Below are positions 1 to 4,525 of a DNA stretch of 5,344 nt, piece after piece. Source of the stretch: Phyllobacteriaceae bacterium (GTDB taxonomy: Bacteria; Pseudomonadota; Alphaproteobacteria; Rhizobiales; Ancalomicrobiaceae); NCBI GenBank assembly GCA_012517025.1, contig JAAYVT010000268.1, positions 1-5,344 on the forward strand, given 5' to 3'. Position 1 is the first letter of the stretch. Every line of letters begins with the position of its first letter. A program made the position numbers and the translations under genes. The notes under the pieces were generated by a model that was not told the DNA's origin, did no database searches, and saw nothing but the letters and a program-made list of their open reading frames with translations.

Positions 1-775
1 CCATCCCTCGGCGATCGTCGAGGACGGCGCCACGCTCGGCGCCGACGTCGAGATCGGCCCCTTCTGCGTGGTCGGCCCGGAGGTCGTCCTCGGCGACGGC
101 GTGAAGCTGGTCAGCCACGTCGCCGTCGCCGGCAAGACAGAGATCGGGGCCGAGACCAAGATCTTTCCCTTCGCCTCGATCGGCCATCCGCCGCAGGACC
201 TCAAGTACCACGGCGAACAGAGCCGCGTGGTGATCGGCGCACGGACCACCAGCCGCGAGCAGGTGACGATCAATCCCGGCACCGAGGGCGGCGGGATGAT
301 CACCTCGGTCGGCGACGACTGCCTGATCATGGTCGGGGCGCACGTCGCCCACGACTGCCGGGTCGGCGATTTCGTCATCCTGGTCAACAACGCCACGCTC
401 GCCGGCCACGTCCACGTCGGCGACCACGCCATCCTCGGCGGCCTGTCGGCGGTGCATCAGTGGGTGCGGATCGGCCCGCATGCCTTCCTCGGCGGCCTGT
501 CCGGGCTCGAGAACGACCTCATCCCCTACGGCTCGGCGATCGGTGATCGCGCCCGGCTCGGCGGCCTCAACATCGTCGGGCTGAAGCGGCGGGGCTTCGA
601 GCGCGACAGCATCCACAAGCTGCGCGCCGCCTATCGCATGCTGTTCTCGGAAGAGGGCACGCTGATGGAGCGGGTCGAGGACGTCGCCGCCATGTTCGCC
701 GACGAGCCGTTGGTGATGGAGGTGGTCGACTTCATCCGCGCCGGCGGCGATCGGCGCGTCTGCATGCCGCGGTGA
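1..775 (+). CDS. lpxA: LpxA, UDP-N-acetylglucosamine O-acyltransferase (5' end outside window)
   Basis: Cytoplasmic enzyme that starts lipid A synthesis by moving a 3-hydroxyacyl chain from acyl carrier protein to the 3-position of UDP-GlcNAc. The frame is open from base 2 and gives 257 residues beginning HPSAIVEDGA. These align with E. coli LpxA from His9, so only about eight residues are missing. The first two thirds are hexapeptide repeats of a left-handed beta-helix, followed by a helical C-terminal domain. With residue 1 at base 2, AHVAHDC (113-119) carries the catalytic His117 (E. coli His125) beside Asp118. His114, His136 and His152 match E. coli His122, His144 and His160. QDLKY (65-69) and LKRRGF (194-199) match UDP-sugar contacts. 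Gly165 matches the acyl-length residue Gly173 of E. coli. A GTG at 68 is an internal codon, not the start, because good homology continues upstream of it. lpxI follows after 4 nt. Motif positions were aligned by eye from memory of the E. coli protein. Confidence 0.97.
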   Translation, partial: HPSAIVEDGATLGADVEIGPFCVVGPEVVLGDGVKLVSHVAVAGKTEIGAETKIFPFASIGHPPQDLKYHGEQSRVVIGARTTSREQVTINPGTEGGGMITSVGDDCLIMVGAHVAHDCRVGDFVILVNNATLAGHVHVGDHAILGGLSAVHQWVRIGPHAFLGGLSGLENDLIPYGSAIGDRARLGGLNIVGLKRRGFERDSIHKLRAAYRMLFSEEGTLMERVEDVAAMFADEPLVMEVVDFIRAGGDRRVCMPR

Positions 776-779
776 GGCG

Positions 780-1652
780 ATGAGCGGAGACGCCCGTCGC
801 CCCGCGACGTCTCCCGAGCCTCTGGTGATCCTCGCCGGCGGCGGCCGCTTTCCGGTGCTGGTGGCCGAGGCGGCGCGCGCGGCGGGGCGTCCTGTCACCC
901 TCGCCGGCATTCGCGGCGAGGCCGATCCGGCGATCGAGGCCTTCGATCACGTGTGGATCGGACGCGGTCACGTGTCGCGACTGATGCGTCTGGCGCGTGC
1001 CCGCCGGGCCCGCGATCTGGTGATCGTCGGCGGCATGAAAGAGCGGCGGATGCCGCGCTTCTCCGAGATCGATCTCGTCGATCTGCTGGTGGTGCTGCGC
1101 CACTGGCGTCTGCTCACCCACGGCGAGGACGGCATCCTGCGCCGGATTGCCCGTCTGTTCGAAGCGCGGGGCCTGCGCGTCGTCGGCGCCGGCGAGGCCG
1201 CGCCCGGCCTGCTGATGCCGGCGGGTGCGCTCGGGCACGTCGTCCCCGATGCCGCCGCCCGCGCCGCGATAGCCGCCGGCGTCGACGCCGCGACCCGACA
1301 CGGGCGCGGCGATCTCGGCCAGGGGGTGATCGTGGTCGGTGAAACGGTGGTCGCGAAAGAAGGGTGGGCGGGCACCGACGCCATGCTCGCCGCCTTCGCC
1401 GCCGAGCCGAAGCCGGTCGACGCGCCGGCCGTGCTGGTCAAATGCCCGAAGCCGATCCAGGATTTGCGCCTCGACATGCCGGCGATCGGCCCGGAGACGG
1501 TGCGCGCCGCCGCCGCCGCCGGTCTTTCCGGCATCGCGGTGATGGCGGGGGCGACGCTGGTCGCCGATCGCGCCGATCTCGTCGCCGCCGCCGATGCCGC
1601 CGGACTGTTCGTCTGGGGCGTCGCGAAGGAACAAGGGGGTACGGCCGCATGA
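780..1652 (+). CDS. lpxI: LpxI, UDP-2,3-diacylglucosamine pyrophosphatase
   Basis: Hydrolyses UDP-2,3-diacylglucosamine to lipid X and UMP, the fourth step of lipid A synthesis. LpxI (formerly DUF1009) is unrelated to LpxH and replaces it in most alphaproteobacteria; it was characterised in Caulobacter. The protein has 290 residues, close to the usual 270-290. Its N-terminal domain shows LVILAGGGRFP (15-25), VGGMKERRMP (83-92) and EDGILRRIA (116-124). Its C-terminal domain shows GTDAML (198-203), KCPKPIQDLRLDMPAIG (221-237) and ATLVADRADL (258-267). Asp228 or Asp232 probably corresponds to the catalytic aspartate reported in Caulobacter LpxI (Asp225); I cannot say which without an alignment. 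The residue before GTDAML is Ala, where Glu is common. The ATG lies 4 nt after the lpxA stop. GTGAGG at 772-777 is the only Shine-Dalgarno-like stretch and is unusually close (2 nt), so translation may depend on coupling to lpxA. The gene overlaps lpxB by 4 nt. Confidence 0.96.
   Translation: MSGDARRPATSPEPLVILAGGGRFPVLVAEAARAAGRPVTLAGIRGEADPAIEAFDHVWIGRGHVSRLMRLARARRARDLVIVGGMKERRMPRFSEIDLVDLLVVLRHWRLLTHGEDGILRRIARLFEARGLRVVGAGEAAPGLLMPAGALGHVVPDAAARAAIAAGVDAATRHGRGDLGQGVIVVGETVVAKEGWAGTDAMLAAFAAEPKPVDAPAVLVKCPKPIQDLRLDMPAIGPETVRAAAAAGLSGIAVMAGATLVADRADLVAAADAAGLFVWGVAKEQGGTAA
1634..1639 (+). promoter_or_regulatory. Ribosome binding site of lpxB
   Basis: AGGGGG inside the last codons of lpxI, 9 nt before the ATG at 1649. 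It supports that start over any position further upstream in the same open frame. With the ATGA overlap it gives lpxB both its own initiation signal and a route for coupling to lpxI. Confidence 0.65.
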
Positions 1653-2866
1653 GCGATCCCGCCGCCCCGGTCCGTGTCTTCCTGGTCGCCGGCGAGCCGT
1701 CCGGCGATCTCCTCGGCGCGCGTTTGATGCAGGGGCTCGCCGCCGCGCTCGGCGACCGCGTCGCCTTCTCCGGCGTCGGCGGGCCGGCGATGACGGGGGA
1801 GGGGCTTTCGAGCCTGTTTCCGATCGCCGACATCGCGGTGATGGGCATCGGCCCGGTGCTGCGGCGACTGCCGCTGATCCTGCGGCGCATCCGCGAGACG
1901 GCGGAGGCGGCGATCGCCGCGCGGCCGGACGTGCTGGTGTTGATCGACAGCCCGGATTTCTGTCACCGCGTCGCGGCGCGGGTGCGCGAGGCGCGTCCCG
2001 ATCAGAAAATCGTGCTCTACGTCTCGCCGACGGTGTGGGCCTGGCGGCCCGGACGGGCGCGCAAGATCGCGCGGTTCACAGACCGGCTGCTGGCGCTGCT
2101 GCCGTTCGAGCCGGCCGCCCACCGGGTGCTCGGCGGACCGCCGACCGCCTATGTCGGCCATCCCTTCGTCGAGCGCGTCGCCGCCGTCCGCCCCGAGGGT
2201 GGGCGCCGTCTGCCGGCGCCGGGCGAGCGGCCGCTGCGCCTGCTGGTGCTGCCCGGCAGCCGCCGGTCGGAAGTGTCGCGGCTGATGGCGGTGTTCGGCG
2301 AGGTGGTCGGGCGGATCGCCGCCGACCATCGCGGGCTCGAGGTTGTGATCCCGGCGGTCGAGCACGTCCGCGCCGAGATCGCGGCGCGCAGCGCCGACTG
2401 GCCGGTGCGGCCGATCCTCGTCACCGGTGAAGCGGAGAAGTTCCGCGCCTTCCGCGAGGCCGACGCGGCGCTCGCCGCTTCCGGCACGGTGACGCTGGAA
2501 TTGGCGCTCGCCGGATTGCCGATGGTCGCCTGCTATCGGCTCGACTTCATCGGTCGGCTGTTGAAGCACGTCCTCGACATCCCGAAGGCGGTTCGCCCGA
2601 TCGTCAAGGTGCGTTCGGCACTGCTGCCGAACCTGATCCTCGGCGAGAAGGCGGTGCCGGAGTTCATCGACGAGGACTGCACCGCGGACCGCATCGCCCC
2701 GGCGCTCGCCGCGTTGCTGGTCGAGGGCGAGGCGCGCGATCGTCAGATCGCCGCCTTCGCCCGCGTCGAGGCGATCATGCGGCAGGGTCTCGCCGAGACG
2801 CCGGGGGCGACCGCGACGCGGATCGTCCTCGACGTCCTGGCCGAGCCGTCGGTCACGGACCGGTGA
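1649..2866 (+). CDS. lpxB: LpxB, lipid A disaccharide synthase
   Basis: Family GT19 glycosyltransferase at the inner face of the cytoplasmic membrane. It joins UDP-2,3-diacylglucosamine to lipid X, the LpxI product, giving the beta-1',6 tetraacyl disaccharide 1-phosphate. It has 405 residues, slightly longer than the roughly 380-395 usual. Family motifs appear in order: AGEPSGDLLGA (14-24), GVGGPAM (42-48), IDSPDF (99-104, containing the aspartates aligned with the proposed catalytic Asp), YVSPTVWAWRPGR (124-136), LPFEP (151-155), YVGHP (168-172), LPGSRRSEV (201-209), SGTVTLELAL (278-287), and LPNLILGEKAVPEF (326-339) near the C-terminus. The start is the ATG sharing ATGA with the lpxI stop; a good Shine-Dalgarno lies 9 nt before it. 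The frame is open back to 1364, but that upstream part runs through lpxI and does not resemble LpxB. One variation is MGIGPVL (65-71), where many family members have Glu at the Pro position. The last 14 bp overlap the opposite-strand sulfurtransferase gene. Confidence 0.98.
   Translation: MSDPAAPVRVFLVAGEPSGDLLGARLMQGLAAALGDRVAFSGVGGPAMTGEGLSSLFPIADIAVMGIGPVLRRLPLILRRIRETAEAAIAARPDVLVLIDSPDFCHRVAARVREARPDQKIVLYVSPTVWAWRPGRARKIARFTDRLLALLPFEPAAHRVLGGPPTAYVGHPFVERVAAVRPEGGRRLPAPGERPLRLLVLPGSRRSEVSRLMAVFGEVVGRIAADHRGLEVVIPAVEHVRAEIAARSADWPVRPILVTGEAEKFRAFREADAALAASGTVTLELALAGLPMVACYRLDFIGRLLKHVLDIPKAVRPIVKVRSALLPNLILGEKAVPEFIDEDCTADRIAPALAALLVEGEARDRQIAAFARVEAIMRQGLAETPGATATRIVLDVLAEPSVTDR
2853..2866. 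other. Convergent 3' overlap of lpxB and sseA, including both stop codons
   Basis: The 14-bp string TCACGGACCGGTGA is shared by the ends of two opposed genes. On the + strand it supplies the last codons and TGA of lpxB; on the - strand it supplies the last codons and TGA of the sulfurtransferase gene. It is nearly self-complementary, because each end carries the other gene's stop. There is no intergenic space for a terminator, so transcripts of each operon must end inside the other gene. Confidence 0.95.
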
Positions 2867-3704
2867 CGACGGCGGTGCCCGGCGCGCCGCCCCATTCGGT
2901 CCACGAGCCGTCGTAGAGCGCCAGCCGGTCGCGCGGCACGCCGAGGCTCTCCAGCGCCAGCCACAGGATCGCGGCGGAGACACCGGAACCGCAGGAGGTG
3001 ACGATCGGCTTTTCGAGATCGACCGCCGCGAAGGCAGCCGTCACCGTCGCCGGATCGGCGAGGCGGCCGTCGGCGACGACGGTCGCGAAGGGCACGTTCA
3101 GCGCCCCCGGCATGTGGCCGGCCCTGAGCCCGGGACGCGGTTCGGCCACTTCGCCGCGGAAGCGGGCCGGTCCGCGCGCGTCGACCACCGCCGCCGAGCC
3201 GTCGGAGAGCACGGCCGCGACGGCGGCGAGATCGGCGATGCGGGTGGCGTCGACGGTCGGGGTGAAGGTCGCGGGGGTGGGCGCGGTCGGCGCGGAGGTG
3301 TCGAGGGGACGACCCTCCGCCTTCCACTTCGGCAGGCCGCCGTCGAGGATGCGGACGTTCGTCGCGCCGTAGACCGTGAGGTTCCACCATACGCGCGGCG
3401 CCGAAAAGAGCCCTGCGCCGTCGTAGACGACGATCTCGGCGTCGTCGGCGATCCCGAGCGCGCCGACGGCTTCGGCGAAGGCCTCGGCCGAGAGCAACAT
3501 GTGCGGCAGGTCGGTCGACCGGTCGGCGAGGGCGTCGATGTCGAAGTGGACGGCGCCGGGGATGCGCTCGGCCGCCCATTCGGCGCGGCCGGAGCGGTTT
3601 TCCGCCGGCATGTACCAAGAGGCGTCGACGATGGTGAGACCGGGGGCGCCGAGGTGGGCGGCGAGGTCTTCGGTGGAGACGAGCAGGCGGGAACGATCGG
3701 TCAT
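2853..3704 (-). CDS. sseA: SseA-type 3-mercaptopyruvate sulfurtransferase (tandem rhodanese)
   Basis: Transfers sulfane sulfur from 3-mercaptopyruvate to a thiol acceptor or cyanide, leaving pyruvate; expected in the cytoplasm. The 283 residues make the usual two-rhodanese arrangement. The inactive N-terminal domain (about 1-130) has VDASWYMPAENRSG (26-39), IPGAVHFDID (48-57) and LPHML (66-70). The catalytic domain (about 155-283) has VDARGPARFRGE (174-185), GHMPGALNVPF (196-206), the active-site loop CGSGVSA (238-244) with Cys238, and YDGSWTEW (264-271). CGSGV is the mercaptopyruvate-type loop; thiosulfate sulfurtransferases normally have a basic CRxG-type loop. Arg181 and Arg190 match the substrate-binding arginines Arg188 and Arg197 of human MPST. 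The start at 3704 follows a CGAGGA Shine-Dalgarno by 9 nt; the frame stays open to 4553, but that part is the alaX region in another frame. It is the last gene of the cysK-alaX-sseA set, 38 nt after alaX. Confidence 0.95.
   Translation of the reverse strand: MTDRSRLLVSTEDLAAHLGAPGLTIVDASWYMPAENRSGRAEWAAERIPGAVHFDIDALADRSTDLPHMLLSAEAFAEAVGALGIADDAEIVVYDGAGLFSAPRVWWNLTVYGATNVRILDGGLPKWKAEGRPLDTSAPTAPTPATFTPTVDATRIADLAAVAAVLSDGSAAVVDARGPARFRGEVAEPRPGLRAGHMPGALNVPFATVVADGRLADPATVTAAFAAVDLEKPIVTSCGSGVSAAILWLALESLGVPRDRLALYDGSWTEWGGAPGTAVVTGP
2871..2891 (+). terminator. Possible 3' stem-loop of the lpx transcript, no U-tract
   Basis: Starting 4 nt after the lpxB stop, 2871-2878 can pair with 2884-2891. 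This gives an 8-bp GC-rich stem with one G-U pair and a 5-nt loop. It lies inside the C-terminal codons of the opposing sulfurtransferase gene. The next bases are CCCATTCGG, with no run of U, so it does not fit a classical intrinsic terminator. It could stabilise the lpxB mRNA end or assist termination. It could also be chance, because strong stems are common in DNA this GC-rich. Confidence 0.22.
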
Positions 3705-3713
3705 CGTGGGGCG

Positions 3714-3720
3714 TCCTCGG
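3714..3720 (-). promoter_or_regulatory. Ribosome binding site of sseA
   Basis: Read on the - strand, CCGAGGA lies 9 nt before the ATG at 3704. It is the best Shine-Dalgarno in the 38-nt alaX-sseA spacer and fixes the sseA start despite the long open frame upstream. Confidence 0.6.
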
Positions 3721-3742
3721 AGGCTGAAGAGGGCCGGCGGGC

Positions 3743-4477
3743 TCAGACGAAACGCACGCGGACGCGGCGGTTGATCTTGCCCTTCTTCTCGACCTTGGCG
3801 ATCTCGAAGCGGCCGATCTCGCCGGTCGAGCGCACGTGGGTGCCACCGCAGGGCTGGAGATCGACGGAGGCCGCCGCATCGCCGATGCGCACCAGCCGCA
3901 CCCGGCCGGAGCCGCGCGGCGGGGCGACCGACATGGTCTTGACCAACTCCGGCTTGGCGTCGAGCTCGGCGTCGGTGATCCATTCGAAGGAGACCGGATG
4001 ATCGGCGGCGACCAGTTCGGCGAGGCGGGCGTTGAGCGCGTCGCGATCGAGATCGGCGTCGGGGATGTCGAAGTCGAGCCGGCCTTCGTCCTCGCCGACG
4101 GAGCCGCCGGTGACCGGGAAGGGCAACACGACCGAGAGCAGGTGCAGGGCGGTGTGCATGCGCATCAGCTTGTGGCGCCGCTCCCAGTCGAGCGCCAACG
4201 TCACCTTCGTCCCCGGCTCGGGCAACGGCATGTCCTCGATCGCGACGTGGGCGATCACCGTCTTGCCGTCGTCCTCCCACACCGTGGTGGCGATGCCGGT
4301 CTCGGTGCCGTCGGCGGCGGTCATGACGCCGCGATCGCCGGGCTGGCCGCCGCCGGTCGGATAGAACAGGGTGCGGTCGAGGAGGATGCCGCCCTTCTCG
4401 CCGCGACCGATCACGGTCGCCTCGAGGGTGCGGGCGTAGGGGTCGTCGCGGAAGACGGTTGCGGTCGCGGGGAACAT
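3743..4477 (-). CDS. AlaX-type trans-editing alanyl-tRNA deacylase
   Basis: Free-standing relative of the alanyl-tRNA synthetase editing domain. AlaX proteins hydrolyse mischarged Ser-tRNA-Ala, and in some cases Gly-tRNA-Ala. The 244 residues are in the range of the medium-length AlaX class, with no room for a C-Ala domain. FYPTGGGQPGDRG (38-50) is the N-terminal signature shared with AlaRS editing domains. The zinc site is complete: HTALH (108-112) gives His108 and His112, and CGGTH (210-214) gives Cys210 and His214. The tail is strongly basic (EKKGKINRRVRVRF, 230-243). The start at 4477 (MFPATATVFRDDPY) fits the usual family N-terminus. An in-frame ATG at 4612 would add 45 residues that overlap cysteine synthase and look unlike AlaX. 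The gene lies 38 nt after the cysteine synthase gene and 38 nt before sseA, so co-transcription is likely. Its Shine-Dalgarno is inside a predicted hairpin. Family assignment is firm; the exact substrate is inferred. Confidence 0.93.
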   Translation of the reverse strand: MFPATATVFRDDPYARTLEATVIGRGEKGGILLDRTLFYPTGGGQPGDRGVMTAADGTETGIATTVWEDDGKTVIAHVAIEDMPLPEPGTKVTLALDWERRHKLMRMHTALHLLSVVLPFPVTGGSVGEDEGRLDFDIPDADLDRDALNARLAELVAADHPVSFEWITDAELDAKPELVKTMSVAPPRGSGRVRLVRIGDAAASVDLQPCGGTHVRSTGEIGRFEIAKVEKKGKINRRVRVRFV

Positions 4478-4508
4478 GACGCCTCGAATGTCGGTCTGAC
4501 GAGGCGTC
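4478..4508 (-). promoter_or_regulatory. Perfect inverted repeat covering the alaX ribosome binding site
   Basis: GACGCCTCG (4478-4486) and CGAGGCGTC (4500-4508) are exact reverse complements, giving a 9-bp stem with a 13-nt loop. In the - strand transcript it begins 7 nt after the cysteine synthase stop. Its 3' arm contains the only Shine-Dalgarno candidate for alaX, GAGG at 4482-4485, 4 nt before the ATG, and ends directly at the start codon. Folded, it would hide the ribosome binding site. No U-tract follows, so a classical terminator is unlikely. The repeat is seen directly; a regulatory role is inferred. Confidence 0.5.
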
Positions 4509-4511
4509 GAT

Positions 4512-4525
4512 CGGATCACGATCCG
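4512..4525 (-). other. Quasi-palindrome over the cysteine synthase stop codon
   Basis: CGGATC and GATCCG flank two central bases, so the stop codon of the cysteine synthase gene (4516-4518) lies inside a 14-bp quasi-palindrome. As RNA it could form a 5-bp stem with a tetraloop immediately before the larger hairpin at 4478-4508. GATC-rich palindromes recur in this genome's coding sequence, so chance is a serious alternative. Confidence 0.3.

Noticed and set aside
68..70. GTG as a possible lpxA start
   Set aside because: Residues encoded from base 2 (HPSAIVEDGATLG) match the first beta-helix repeat of LpxA, so the gene starts before the window.
732..1634. 300-codon - strand frame opposite lpxI
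   Set aside because: Compositionally biased, no motif, and no spacing that fits the lpx operon.
1364..1648. In-frame 95-codon upstream extension of LpxB
   Set aside because: It reads through lpxI out of frame, is Arg-rich and unlike LpxB. The ATG at 1649 has a good ribosome binding site and a conserved N-terminus right after it.
968..2983. 671-codon open frame on the - strand opposite lpxI and lpxB
   Set aside because: Low-complexity Arg/Ala/Pro-rich translation without recognisable motifs, opposite two clearly identified genes. Typical of antisense frames in GC-rich DNA with G/C third positions.
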